Positions 19,120-27,802 of a stretch of 64,000 bases of DNA are shown piece after piece (position 1 is the first letter of the stretch; each line of letters opens with the position of its first letter). The notes under the pieces were generated by a model, which was not told where the DNA came from, made no database searches, and saw nothing but the letters and a program-made list of their open reading frames with translations. A program made the position numbers and the translations under genes. The DNA lies in contig JAKLJX010000002.1 of the NCBI GenBank assembly GCA_023150945.1, positions 1 to 64,000 on the forward strand, in the 5' to 3' direction. This DNA comes from a bacterium. Its GTDB lineage: Bacteria; Zhuqueibacterota; Zhuqueibacteria; Zhuqueibacterales; Zhuqueibacteraceae.

Positions 19120-19412
19120 CCTCGGCAGAGTGCGCAGAGCTGACCCCTCCGCTGCCGCATCAGCGGAGACTGCCGCCATGAGGTTCTTCCCGGCCGTCTT
19201 GCCTGCCGCGCCTTGCCGAAATGATCTCATGTTGCTGTTGCGAACCGCGCGACCGGCGCTCTGCTGACGGTAAACATGTCTGCACCGCTTTCCTCGCTGC
19301 ACTGAAAAATGTTCCTTGCGAATTTCCACAAAATCGATAGATTTCGCTGTGTCATTCAACAGATCCGAGAGCTGCAAAATTAATCTTGCTTGAACCTTGT
19401 TATCCACTGCGC
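19120..19412. other. Intergenic region at the left border of the copper locus
   Basis: About 290 bases with no supported gene. It probably holds the promoter of the copper genes, but I cannot pick out a convincing -35/-10 pair or a CueR/CopY-type palindrome. Confidence 0.4.
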
Positions 19413-19829
19413 ATGCTCGACAGTAGAAGAAAAGAATCTGCCGTACCGCTCCGGCGAGCAATCGCTCTGCTGCTCGCCGTCGCTTTGTTGTTTTCCTGCA
19501 TGCCGTTGTCGCGAATAGAGGGTGCGGCCTCCTGCTGTCCAATGCCTTCCGCGAGTTCCCCCAAATCACCCTGTTGCGAAAGCAAGCCCTTGGCGACCAT
19601 GATGTGCTGCACCAACGAGTCCGGACCGGCCGCTGACGAAGCAACGCTTGTTCCGGTCACTGCCGGACAAGCGCTGCGCACGCTTCTCGCGCTGGCGGTC
19701 GGTCTGCCCATCAGCGCCCCTGCGCAACAGCAGCAACATGAGGTGAATGCCGCGCCGGACTATCTTGCCTCGCATACCCTCCTTGCCTCCAATCAACGCT
19801 ACCGGCTGCTCGCCGTTTTCCTCATTTAG
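19413..19829 (+). CDS. Small membrane-associated protein with three vicinal cysteine pairs
   Basis: A 138-residue protein (from the ATG at 19413; an alternative start lies at 19386). A hydrophobic N-terminal segment (RAIALLLAVALLFSC) is followed by a short Cys-rich stretch with three CC pairs: C41-C42 in SCCPMP, C54-C55 in PCCES and C65-C66 in MMCC, with Met residues between. A second hydrophobic region (TLLALAVGLPIS) and a C-terminal LLAVFLI follow. CC pairs and Met suggest soft-metal binding in the periplasm. It heads the copper efflux genes and a terminator follows it, so it may be expressed as a short separate message. Family not recognised. Confidence 0.65.
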   Translation: MLDSRRKESAVPLRRAIALLLAVALLFSCMPLSRIEGAASCCPMPSASSPKSPCCESKPLATMMCCTNESGPAADEATLVPVTAGQALRTLLALAVGLPISAPAQQQQHEVNAAPDYLASHTLLASNQRYRLLAVFLI

Positions 19830-19837
19830 AACCGATT

Positions 19838-19869
19838 GCGAGGGAGTCGTACGCCCTCTTCGTTTTTTT
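19838..19869 (+). terminator. Intrinsic terminator after the Cys-rich protein
   Basis: GAGGG (19840-19844) pairs with CCCTC (19854-19858), followed by TTCGTTTTTTTC. It separates the Cys-rich gene from the glycosyltransferase and RND genes. Confidence 0.6.
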
Positions 19870-19993
19870 CACACATCTTTAACGGCAATTTTGTCATTAC
19901 CTCGCGCCGCTGGCGTGCGAGGGCTTCGGCACTTGCTTGAAGTTTGCCGGCGCCTCGTGCCAATTCTGCGGCGACAGGCATGGAAAGGTCCGC

Positions 19994-20779
19994 ATGAAAG
20001 TGGCCGTCGTGATTCCAGCTTGCAATGAAGAACGCGCCATCGGCAAAGTGGTCGCGGCGATTCCGCAACCGCCGGTGAGTGCGATCATCGTTGCCAACAA
20101 CAATTCCAGCGATCACACCGCCGCGGTGGCGCGGGCCGCAGGAGCGCAGGTGGTGGAGGAGCCACAGGCCGGCTATGGCGCCGCCTGTCTCACCGGCGTG
20201 AACGCGGCCGCACAGCTCGGCGCAGACCTGATCGTCTTTCTCGATGGCGATTACAGCGATTACCCCGAGGAAATTCCGGCACTGATTGCACCGATCGTGG
20301 CGGGAGAAGCCGACATGATTGTCGGCTCGCGCGTGCTCGGCCAACGCGAGCGGGGTTCCTTGACGCCACAGCAACGCTTCGGCGGCTGGCTGGCGTGCCA
20401 GCTCATGAAGCTGTTTTGGGGCGCGCGCTACACCGACCTCGGCCCCTTCCGCGCCATCGCCATGCCCGCACTGAAACGGCTCAACATGCAGGATCGCGAC
20501 TACGGCTGGACCGTGGAAATGCAGATCAAAGCAGCCCGCGCCGGCTTGCGCGTGCAGGAAATGCCGGTGCGCTATCGCAAGCGCATCGGCGTCTCGAAAG
20601 TCTCGGGTACGGTGAAAGGCGTGGTCTTGGCAAGTTACAAGATTCTCTGGACGATTTTCAAATACGCTCTGCAACCTGCGCCGGTGGCTGGCAAAACCGG
20701 GCAACGGCTTTACGTTACCGGGCAAAACCATGCGGCCGCGAAACAGAATCTCTCATCCAAATTGAACCATGAAAACTGA
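19994..20779 (+). CDS. Family 2 glycosyltransferase
   Basis: A 261-residue GT2 with the nucleotide-sugar site VVIPACNEERAIG and the DxD-like metal site FLDGDYSDYPEE, followed by the acceptor region GSRVLGQRERGS and DLGPFRAI. Relatives (dolichol-phosphate mannose synthase-like) transfer sugars to lipid carriers. The ATG at 19994 is favoured, with GGAAAGG upstream. Its 3' end overlaps the outer-membrane channel gene by 11 bases, so it is coupled to the metal efflux operon. A glycosyltransferase has no obvious role there. Confidence 0.88.
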   Translation: MKVAVVIPACNEERAIGKVVAAIPQPPVSAIIVANNNSSDHTAAVARAAGAQVVEEPQAGYGAACLTGVNAAAQLGADLIVFLDGDYSDYPEEIPALIAPIVAGEADMIVGSRVLGQRERGSLTPQQRFGGWLACQLMKLFWGARYTDLGPFRAIAMPALKRLNMQDRDYGWTVEMQIKAARAGLRVQEMPVRYRKRIGVSKVSGTVKGVVLASYKILWTIFKYALQPAPVAGKTGQRLYVTGQNHAAAKQNLSSKLNHEN

Positions 20780-22034
20780 AGTCTCTCTCAAATTCACGTT
20801 CTGCCTGCTGCTTGGTCTCGGAATGAGCGGGGCAGCGTTGGCGCAAGGCGATCATGGCGGAACCCTCAGCCTTGCCGCCCTTCTCCGTGAGGCGCGCGCC
20901 CGCAATCCCGAGATTCGGGCCGCGGAGAAAAAATGGCAGGCCATGCAAGCGCGCATCAAGCCGGCCGGCACGCTCGCTGATCCGCAAATCAGCTTGCAGG
21001 TGATGGACGTGCCCTATCCCTTGCGCAATGCCTTGCAGTACGAGCGCGCGATCACCATCAGCCAGATGTTCGATTTCCCGGGCAAGCTCGGGCTGATGTC
21101 CGGCATGGCAAAGCGCGAGGCCGAGGCCAGCAGCGCGGAGTATGCACGCGTCACGCTGCAAGTGCTGACCGAGGTGAAAAGAACGTACTTCATGCTCTTT
21201 CACCTCGACTACGATCTCGAAATCAACCGCGAAAACCGCGAGCTGATGAAACAATTCATCGCGATCGCCAATGTCAAATACGCCACCGGCATGGGATCAC
21301 AGCCGGACCTCATCAAGGCGCAGACCGAATATTCAATGATGTTCAACGACAGCCTGATGCTGGCGCAGGAACGCGGCTCGATGGCGGCCATGCTCAACGC
21401 GCTGCGGGATCGTCCGGCCGGCAGCCACGTGCCGGTGATTCACGAACATTTCGATCCGCGCCACTATTCCTTCAATCTGGATTCGTTGGTGCAAACGGCG
21501 TATGCTCATCGTCCGGAATTGCAGAATATGCTGGCGATGGCGGAAATGTACCGGCTCTCCGGACGCCTGGCCCGTCGCGATTATTTTCCTGATTTCATGT
21601 TGAGTTTCACGCATCGCAAGATGCCGGCGATGAAGATGTGGGATGCCATGGTCTCATTCAACCTGCCACTCTATTTTTGGCGTAAGGAGAATTTGCGTGT
21701 GCAGGAGGCCGAGGCCAACTTTCAAATGGCGGACGCCGGTCTGCAATCCATGCGCAACATGGTGCGCGCCGAAGTTGAAAGCGCCTTTTACAAAGTCGAG
21801 CAAGCGGGCCGCAGCGTGCGGATTTTTCAAAACACCGTCATCCCGCAAGCCGAGCAGTCGCTGCTGGCCAGCCGCGCCGCTTACGAGAACAACAAGGTGG
21901 ATTTTCTCATGCTGCTGGACAGCCAGCGCACGCTGCGCGATCTCAAACTCGCAGCGCATCAGGCCCTGGCCGATTTCGGCACGCGGCTGGCGGAGTTGGA
22001 GTTTGCCGTTGGCGTCGAGTTTATCAATAAATAA
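20769..22034 (+). CDS. TolC-family outer membrane channel of an RND metal efflux system (CusC/CzcC-like)
   Basis: A 421-residue outer membrane efflux protein with a signal peptide (MKTEVSLKFTFCLLLGLGMS through the ALAQ cleavage site). Two OEP repeats of coiled-coil helices follow, with ARNPEIRAAEKKW at the start and LDSQRTLRDLKLAAHQALADF at the end. It would form the trimeric duct that carries metal from the CusBA complex out of the cell. It overlaps the preceding glycosyltransferase by 11 bases and is followed by a large hairpin and the adaptor gene. HisGDH-type residues after cleavage (QGDHGG) are a small possible metal site. Confidence 0.9.
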   Translation: MKTEVSLKFTFCLLLGLGMSGAALAQGDHGGTLSLAALLREARARNPEIRAAEKKWQAMQARIKPAGTLADPQISLQVMDVPYPLRNALQYERAITISQMFDFPGKLGLMSGMAKREAEASSAEYARVTLQVLTEVKRTYFMLFHLDYDLEINRENRELMKQFIAIANVKYATGMGSQPDLIKAQTEYSMMFNDSLMLAQERGSMAAMLNALRDRPAGSHVPVIHEHFDPRHYSFNLDSLVQTAYAHRPELQNMLAMAEMYRLSGRLARRDYFPDFMLSFTHRKMPAMKMWDAMVSFNLPLYFWRKENLRVQEAEANFQMADAGLQSMRNMVRAEVESAFYKVEQAGRSVRIFQNTVIPQAEQSLLASRAAYENNKVDFLMLLDSQRTLRDLKLAAHQALADFGTRLAELEFAVGVEFINK

Positions 22035-22035
22035 G

Positions 22036-22114
22036 TAGTCCCGCCCCCTTGTGGAGCACTGTCGATAATCCGGTTCTTTCCTTCTCGACAGCCGCCCACA
22101 AGGGGCGGGGACTA
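22036..22114. repeat. Large imperfect palindrome between channel and adaptor genes
   Basis: Outer arms at 22036-22054 and 22096-22114 (TAGTCCCGCC... with ...GGGGACTA) pair over 19 bases with two mismatches. Inner arms CTGTCGA (22059-22065) and TCGACAG (22085-22091) pair perfectly. The loop is about 19 bases. No T run follows. It could stabilise or cleave the operon mRNA or be a partial terminator that lowers downstream expression. Confidence 0.75.
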
Positions 22115-22154
22115 TCTCACTAAAAGGATTTATGTTTTTGTGAAGAGGTAGATT

Positions 22155-23657
22155 ATGCAATCTCGAATGCTCTCATTTGGCTCTTGTCTTTTGTTGCTCG
22201 CCATCTTTCTGATGGCTTGCGAAAAGAAGGCCGGGCAAATTGCAACCACCGACGTACCCTCGTCGGTGGATAAAAAAGACCGCAAGATTCTCTACTACAA
22301 AGACCCGATGCACCCCTGGCTCACTTCGCCAAAGCCGGCGAAAGCGCCGGATTGCGGCATGGACATGGTGCCGGTTTATGAAGGTGAAGAGGAAGAGCAG
22401 CCCGGCAGCGCGATCAAAATCGATCCGACCGTCGTGCAAAACATCGGCGTCAAAACCGAAGCGGTGCAAAAACGCAAGCTCGCAAAAGCGATTCGCACCG
22501 TCGGCAAAGTCGAAGTGGACGAATCCAAGCTCTACGCGGTGAACACCAAGATCATGGGCTGGGTGGAGAAGCTTTATGTGAATGTCACCGGCCAGCCCGT
22601 GAAAAAGGGCCAGCCACTGCTGGAGATTTATTCGCCAGACTTGGTTTCAACGCAGGAAGAATACCTTCTCGCCTTACGCTATCAAAATGCCGTGAGCGGC
22701 AGCGAATTGAAAGAGACGCTGGCCGGCTCGTCGAGCCTGGTCGAGAGCGCACGCCGGCGGTTGGAGTTTTGGGATGTCACAGATGCTCAAATCGCCGAGC
22801 TGGAAAAGACTGGCAAACCGCGGCGCACACTGACTTTCTACTCTCCCGCTGACGGCATCGTGATGGAAAAAATGGTTGTGCAAGGCGCCGCGGTCATGCC
22901 CGGCATGGACATGTTCAAAATCGTCGACCTCTCGAAAGTGTGGGTAATGGCGGATGTTTATGAATACGAGCTGCCGTGGATCAAAGCCGGCGAACCTGCG
23001 GAAATGGAGCTTTCTTTTATTCCTGGCAGAACCTTTACCGGCAAAGTCACCTACATCTATCCCATGCTGGCGATGGAAAGCCGCACCGCCAAAGTCCGCC
23101 TGGAATTCGCCAACCCGGCCGGCGAGATTCAACTGCGGCCGGAGATGTTTGCAACCGTGCGTTTGAAATCTGAAATGGGTGAAGAAACCATTGCCGTGCC
23201 CGAGCAAGCCATCATCCGCAGCGGCGAACGGCTTGTCGCCATCGTGGCGCGCGACGGCGGCTATTTCGACGTGCGCGAAGTGAGAGCCGGTCTGGTTGCT
23301 GAAGGCCAAATGCAAATTCTCGAAGGCTTGCACGAAGGCGAGCAGCTCGTCGTTTCTTCACAATTCTTGATCGACTCTGAAAGCAATTTGCGCGCGGCCA
23401 TTGCACAGTTCACCAGCACTCATGCCGGACACGGTGAGGCAAGGAGCCAAGGAGCCTTGCAAGACAAGGAGCCAACTGTGGGTGGGGAATACGAGGGACA
23501 CCAGATGCGGGAAGAAAGCAAGTCGACTGAGCATTCGGCGCGCAAGGCAAAGCAGACTGGCGGGAAAAAGTATACCTGCGAAATGCATCCTGAAGTGATC
23601 ATGGACGCGCCCGGCGATTGCCCGAAGTGCGGGATGAGACTCGTAGAGGTGAAGTAA
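22155..23657 (+). CDS. cusB: CusB-like RND adaptor lipoprotein with heavy-metal-binding domains at both ends
   Basis: A 500-residue periplasmic adaptor. The lipobox LMAC places lipidation at C22. A heavy-metal-binding segment (KDPMHPWL...APDCGMDMVPVYE, about 50-75) precedes the HlyD/CusB core, which includes a lipoyl-like half (VKKGQPLLEIYSPDLVSTQ), a hairpin, a beta-barrel (KVWVMADVYEYELP) and a membrane-proximal domain. The extreme C-terminus carries a second module YTCEMHPE...DCPKCGMRL. Such domains bind Cu(I) or similar soft metals. It links the channel at 20769 to the pump at 23827. A hexanucleotide repeat tract separates it from the pump gene. Confidence 0.92.
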   Translation: MQSRMLSFGSCLLLLAIFLMACEKKAGQIATTDVPSSVDKKDRKILYYKDPMHPWLTSPKPAKAPDCGMDMVPVYEGEEEEQPGSAIKIDPTVVQNIGVKTEAVQKRKLAKAIRTVGKVEVDESKLYAVNTKIMGWVEKLYVNVTGQPVKKGQPLLEIYSPDLVSTQEEYLLALRYQNAVSGSELKETLAGSSSLVESARRRLEFWDVTDAQIAELEKTGKPRRTLTFYSPADGIVMEKMVVQGAAVMPGMDMFKIVDLSKVWVMADVYEYELPWIKAGEPAEMELSFIPGRTFTGKVTYIYPMLAMESRTAKVRLEFANPAGEIQLRPEMFATVRLKSEMGEETIAVPEQAIIRSGERLVAIVARDGGYFDVREVRAGLVAEGQMQILEGLHEGEQLVVSSQFLIDSESNLRAAIAQFTSTHAGHGEARSQGALQDKEPTVGGEYEGHQMREESKSTEHSARKAKQTGGKKYTCEMHPEVIMDAPGDCPKCGMRLVEVK

Positions 23658-23670
23658 ACTCCTTATCGAA

Positions 23671-23806
23671 CTCCTACTCCTACTCCTACTCCTACTCTTA
23701 CTCCTACTCTTACTCGCTTTTGATTATGAGCATCGAGTAAGAGTAAGAGTAAGAGTAAGAGTAAGAGTAGGAGTACGAGTACGAGTACGAGTACAAGTAC
23801 GAGTAG
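23671..23806. repeat. Inverted hexanucleotide repeat arrays between adaptor and pump genes
   Basis: The left arm (23671-23716) is a run of CTCCTA/CTCTTA units. The right arm (23734-23806) is a run of GAGTAA units turning into GAGTAG/GAGTAC units. The arms are reverse complements over most of their length and are separated by about 17 bases, so the RNA would form a long hairpin just before the cusA ribosome binding site (GGAGAAACC, ATG at 23827). Hexamers keep frame and are prone to slippage, so arm length may vary between strains. Confidence 0.9.
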
Positions 23807-23826
23807 AAGGGTAAACCGGAGAAACC

Positions 23827-26800
23827 ATGCTACCCAAAATCATAGACTGGTCTATTCGCAACAAATTTCTCGTCGTCCTGCTCACCGTCTTTGCCATCAT
23901 CGGCGGCATTTATGCGATGCTCAACACGCCGGTGGATGCGATTCCGGATTTGAGCGACGTGCAAGTGATCATTTACACCAAGTTCGACGGCCAATCGCCG
24001 CGCATCGTTGAAGATCAGGTGACGTATCCCTTGACGACTGCAATGGTCTCGGTGCCGCGCTCGACGGTGGTGCGCGGCTACTCGTTTTTCGGCTACTCGC
24101 TGGTTTATGTGATATTCGAAGATGGCACGGACATTTACTGGGCGCGCTCGCGCGTGCTCGAGTATCTCAACTACGCGGCGAATCGTTTGCCCAAAGGCGT
24201 CGTGCCCGCGCTCGGTCCGGATGCCACCGGCGTCGGCTGGGTGTTTCAATATGCCCTCACCTCCGAAAAGCGCGATCTCGCCGAGCTGCGCTCGATTCAA
24301 GATTGGTATTTGAAATATGAACTCAGCGCCGTTGAAGGCGTTTCCGAAGTTGCCAGCATCGGCGGCTTCGTCAAGCAGTATCAAGTCACCGTCGATCCCA
24401 ATCGCCTGCTCGCCTACAACATTCCGCTCGACATGGTGATGATGGCCATCCGCAAGAGCAACCACGACGTGGGCGGCGAGAGTATCGAAATGAGCGAGAC
24501 GGAATTCATGATCCGCGGCCTCGGTTATCTCAAATCCGTGGACGACATCAAAAAGATTCCGTTGATGGTGGATAAGATGAGCGGCACGCCGGTGTATCTG
24601 CGCGACGTGGCGGACGTGCAAATCGGACCGGAAATGCGCCGCGGCATTGGCGAGCTGAACGGCGAGGGTGAGGCGGTGAGCGGCATCATCGTCATGCGCT
24701 ATGGCGAGAACGCGCTGAAAGTGATCGACGCGGTGAAGAAGAAACTGGAAGTGTTGAAGGCCGGTTTGCCGGAAGATGTGAAGATCGTCACCGTTTACGA
24801 CCGTTCGGCGTTGATCAATCGCGCCATCGCCAACTTGCGCGAAAGCTTGATTGAAGAAATTGCGGTCGTCGGCATCGTGTGTTTGATCTTTCTGCTGCAC
24901 CTGCGCAGCGGCTTCGTCGCGATTTTCACTTTGCCCACCGCGGTGTTGATCTCGTTTTTGATCATGTACTACCAAGGCATCAACGCCAACATTATGTCGC
25001 TCGGCGGCATTGCCATTGCCATCGGCGCGATGGTGGACGCGGCGATCATCATGATCGAAAACGCGCACAAGCATCTCGAACAAGATGCCGGCAAAAAAGA
25101 GCATTGGGCGATCATTGCCGATGCCTCAAAAGAGGTCGGCCCCTCGCTGTTTTATTCTTTGATGGTGATGACGGTTTCGTTTTTGCCTGTCTTTGCTCTG
25201 CAACAGCAAGAGGGCCGGCTCTTCAAACCGCTGGCTTTCACCAAAACCTACGCGATGGCGGCCTCGGCGTTTCTCGCGATTACCATCGTGCCGATTTTGA
25301 TGGGATTCTTCATTCGCGGCCGCATCCGCCCGGAAGAAAAAAATCCCATCAACCGTTTTTTGATCAAGCTGTATGATCCGGTGCTGCACTTCGTGCTGCG
25401 CTGGAAAAAATCCGTGCTCGTTGCGGCTTTGATCATCCTCATCGCCACGATTTTTCCCTTCACGAAAATCGGCGACGAGTTTATGCCGCCGCTTTATGAA
25501 GGAGACTTGCTCTACATGCCGACCACTTTGCCCGGCATCAGCGTCACCAAAGCGCGTGAGCTTTTGCAGCAGACTGACAAGATCATTCGCCAATTTCCGG
25601 AAGTGCATCACGTGTACGGCAAAATCGGCCGCGCCGAAACCGCCACTGACCCGGCGGGGCTTGACATGCTCGAAACCACAATCATGCTCAAACCGGAAAA
25701 CGAGTGGCGACCCGGCATGACCGTGGACAAGCTCATCAACGAAATGGATGCGGCGCTGAAAATTCCCGGCTTGTCGAACGTGTGGACCATGCCGATCAAA
25801 AATCGTATTGACATGCTTTCGACCGGCATCAAAACCCCGGTCGGCGTAAAAATCTCCGGCCCGAGTTTGCAGACACTCGAAGCCATCGGCAAAGAGGTTG
25901 AAGCCGTCGTCAAGCAAGTGCCCAACACGCTTTCTGCTTTTGCCGAGCGCGCGGTCGGCGGCAATTACGTTGATTTCCATACTAATCGCGATGAAGCCGC
26001 GCGTTACGGCTTGACGGTTGAAGACATTCACAACACCATTCAATCCGCCATGGGCGGCATGGCGGTGACAACGACGGTCGAAGGGCTTGAGCGCTATCCG
26101 GTGAATTTGCGTTACAGCCGCGAGCTGCGCGACAATATTGAGGCGCTCAAGCGTGTGCTGGTGGCGACTCCAACCGGACAACAAATTCCGCTCGGCCAGC
26201 TCACCACCATCAGCGTCAACAAAGGCCCGATGGTGATTCGCACGGAAGACACGCGGCCGAATGTTTGGGTCTACGTGGATATCAAAGACATCGACATTGG
26301 CACGTATGTGAAGATGGCGAAGCATGCCGTGGCGGAAAACATCAATCTGCCGCCAGGATATAACATCGTGTGGAGCGGGCAATACGAATACATGCAACGC
26401 GCCGAACAAAGGTTGATGTTCGTCATTCCGCTGACGATTCTTATCATCTTTGTGATCATTTATCTCAGCACGCGCTCGGTGACAAAAACGCTTATTGTGT
26501 TTCTGGCGGTGCCGTTCTCGCTGGTTGGCGCCATCTGGCTGCTCTATCTGCTCGACTACAATTTCAGCATCGCGGTGTGGGTTGGCATGATCGCCCTTGC
26601 GGGCCTCGATGCCGAGACCGGGGTGGTGATGTTGTTGTATCTCGACGTCGCTTTTGACAATGCCAAAAAGAAAGGCCTCATGCGAACATTGGGCCATCTG
26701 CGCGAGGCGATTTACGAAGGCGCCGTGCGCCGCATTCGTCCGAAAGTGATGACGGTCGGCACCACGTTCGCCGGCCTGCTGCCGATCATGTGGAGCGCCG

Positions 26801-26952
26801 GCACCGGCGCCGACGTGATGAAGCGCATCGCCGCGCCCATGGTCGGTGGCTTGTTTACTTCATTATTGTTGGAGTTGACAGTTTATCCAGTGATTTATTA
26901 TCTTTGGAAGGGGAAGGAAATAAGAGCGAAGAAAGAGTCTCAGTCTTTTTGA
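23827..26952 (+). CDS. cusA: CusA/CzcA-type heavy metal RND efflux pump
   Basis: A 1041-residue inner-membrane proton antiporter with the 12-helix RND plan. It contains the proton-relay helix GAMVDAAIIMIENAHKHLEQ-like segment that is characteristic of heavy-metal pumps, and FMPPLYEGDLLYMP and NRIDMLSTGIKTPVGVK in the porter domain. The Met residues in LDMLETT and RIDMLSTG match positions that bind Cu(I)/Ag(I) in CusA; I could not place the third methionine of the known triad with confidence. These features favour monovalent copper or silver over zinc/cobalt. It would work with the adaptor (22155) and channel (20769). GGAGAAACC precedes the ATG. Confidence 0.95.
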   Translation: MLPKIIDWSIRNKFLVVLLTVFAIIGGIYAMLNTPVDAIPDLSDVQVIIYTKFDGQSPRIVEDQVTYPLTTAMVSVPRSTVVRGYSFFGYSLVYVIFEDGTDIYWARSRVLEYLNYAANRLPKGVVPALGPDATGVGWVFQYALTSEKRDLAELRSIQDWYLKYELSAVEGVSEVASIGGFVKQYQVTVDPNRLLAYNIPLDMVMMAIRKSNHDVGGESIEMSETEFMIRGLGYLKSVDDIKKIPLMVDKMSGTPVYLRDVADVQIGPEMRRGIGELNGEGEAVSGIIVMRYGENALKVIDAVKKKLEVLKAGLPEDVKIVTVYDRSALINRAIANLRESLIEEIAVVGIVCLIFLLHLRSGFVAIFTLPTAVLISFLIMYYQGINANIMSLGGIAIAIGAMVDAAIIMIENAHKHLEQDAGKKEHWAIIADASKEVGPSLFYSLMVMTVSFLPVFALQQQEGRLFKPLAFTKTYAMAASAFLAITIVPILMGFFIRGRIRPEEKNPINRFLIKLYDPVLHFVLRWKKSVLVAALIILIATIFPFTKIGDEFMPPLYEGDLLYMPTTLPGISVTKARELLQQTDKIIRQFPEVHHVYGKIGRAETATDPAGLDMLETTIMLKPENEWRPGMTVDKLINEMDAALKIPGLSNVWTMPIKNRIDMLSTGIKTPVGVKISGPSLQTLEAIGKEVEAVVKQVPNTLSAFAERAVGGNYVDFHTNRDEAARYGLTVEDIHNTIQSAMGGMAVTTTVEGLERYPVNLRYSRELRDNIEALKRVLVATPTGQQIPLGQLTTISVNKGPMVIRTEDTRPNVWVYVDIKDIDIGTYVKMAKHAVAENINLPPGYNIVWSGQYEYMQRAEQRLMFVIPLTILIIFVIIYLSTRSVTKTLIVFLAVPFSLVGAIWLLYLLDYNFSIAVWVGMIALAGLDAETGVVMLLYLDVAFDNAKKKGLMRTLGHLREAIYEGAVRRIRPKVMTVGTTFAGLLPIMWSAGTGADVMKRIAAPMVGGLFTSLLLELTVYPVIYYLWKGKEIRAKKESQSF

Positions 26953-27010
26953 GATAGGTTTTGCCGTTTATTGAAACAAATATCATTCACCAAAAACAAG
27001 GAGAGACATT

Positions 27011-27364
27011 ATGTTCAAGCAAACATCTTTGGCAATGGTTTTGAGCTTGGTGCTCATGGCTTGTGGTAAAAGTGAAAAGACCGCCAGTCAAGTGGAAATC
27101 AAAGTTCCGACCATTCAATGCGGCAGTTGCCAGGCCAATGTCGAAGAAGCATTGAAGGCCTTGGATGGCGTCAAATCAGCGGCAGTTGATTTGAAAACAA
27201 AAATCGCGCAAGTCAGCTTCGATGATGTCAAGACGAGTCTTGCGGCGCTGGAAAAAGCCATCGCCATGGCCGGCTACGACGCCAACGACACCAAACGCGA
27301 TTCAGTGGGTTATGCCAATCTCGATGCGTGCTGCAAGCTGCCGGAAGATCGCGCCGGCAAATGA
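27011..27364 (+). CDS. HMA-domain lipoprotein (periplasmic metallochaperone-like), paralogue 1
   Basis: A 117-residue lipoprotein: signal peptide with lipobox LMAC (C18), then one heavy-metal-associated domain (about 28-92). The metal-binding motif is QCGSC (C37, C40) and the GYDA end of the fold is present. After the domain a short tail DACCKLPEDR carries a vicinal pair (C107-C108). Typical HMA proteins (CopZ, MerP) lack both the lipid anchor and this tail. The gene lies 58 bases after cusA. It probably receives metal from the P1B ATPase and passes it to CusB, or the reverse; this is inference. A second copy lies at 31706-32089. Confidence 0.88.
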   Translation: MFKQTSLAMVLSLVLMACGKSEKTASQVEIKVPTIQCGSCQANVEEALKALDGVKSAAVDLKTKIAQVSFDDVKTSLAALEKAIAMAGYDANDTKRDSVGYANLDACCKLPEDRAGK

Positions 27365-27392
27365 TTGCATGCGCATACTGAAAGGAGTTCGC

Positions 27393-27779
27393 ATGAAACG
27401 TTTAACTATTGTCAATTGGCTGCTCGCTTTGATGTTTCTCGCGGCCTGCACGAAAGAAACTGAAACGCCGCCAGGCAGCACTTCACAGCCGCCAGCCGTT
27501 GCAAAAACGCCCGAACAGAAATTGGAAGACGTTCGCGCCGATATCAAAGCGCTGAAAACCGAATTAGCGCAGGCGGGAAAATATTTTTGCTGCATTCAGG
27601 AGCCTTGCAACTTTTGTCTCTTACATGAAGGAAGCTGCCCGTGTTTGCATGAATTGGAGAGCGGCGAGCATGTTTGCGTCGAATGCTATACCGGATGGCA
27701 GCAGGACAAAGGCATCGTCAAAGGAATCAAAAAGGAGCAGGTGACCACGAGTTTTGTGAAGCACGAGCATAAACATTGA
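27393..27779 (+). CDS. Eight-cysteine lipoprotein of the copper locus, family unknown
   Basis: A 128-residue protein. Lipobox LAAC with C19, a Pro-rich linker, a short charged helix (EQKLEDVRADIKALKTELAQ), then a compact Cys array: C66, C67, C72, C75, C82, C84, C95, C98. The C-terminus is HEHKH. The arrangement CC-x4-C-x2-C-x6-C-x-C-x10-C-x2-C and the His tail suggest binding of several soft metal ions at the outer leaflet of the inner membrane or at the outer membrane. I do not recognise the family. AAAGGAG stands before the ATG at 27393, 28 bases after the HMA lipoprotein gene. Confidence 0.8.
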   Translation: MKRLTIVNWLLALMFLAACTKETETPPGSTSQPPAVAKTPEQKLEDVRADIKALKTELAQAGKYFCCIQEPCNFCLLHEGSCPCLHELESGEHVCVECYTGWQQDKGIVKGIKKEQVTTSFVKHEHKH

Positions 27780-27802
27780 CAGAAATGGGAAATTGTAAAA
27801 CG

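Noticed and set aside
23671-23806. CRISPR-like array
   Set aside because: Units are six-base tandem repeats with no spacers and no cas genes; it is a microsatellite forming a hairpin.
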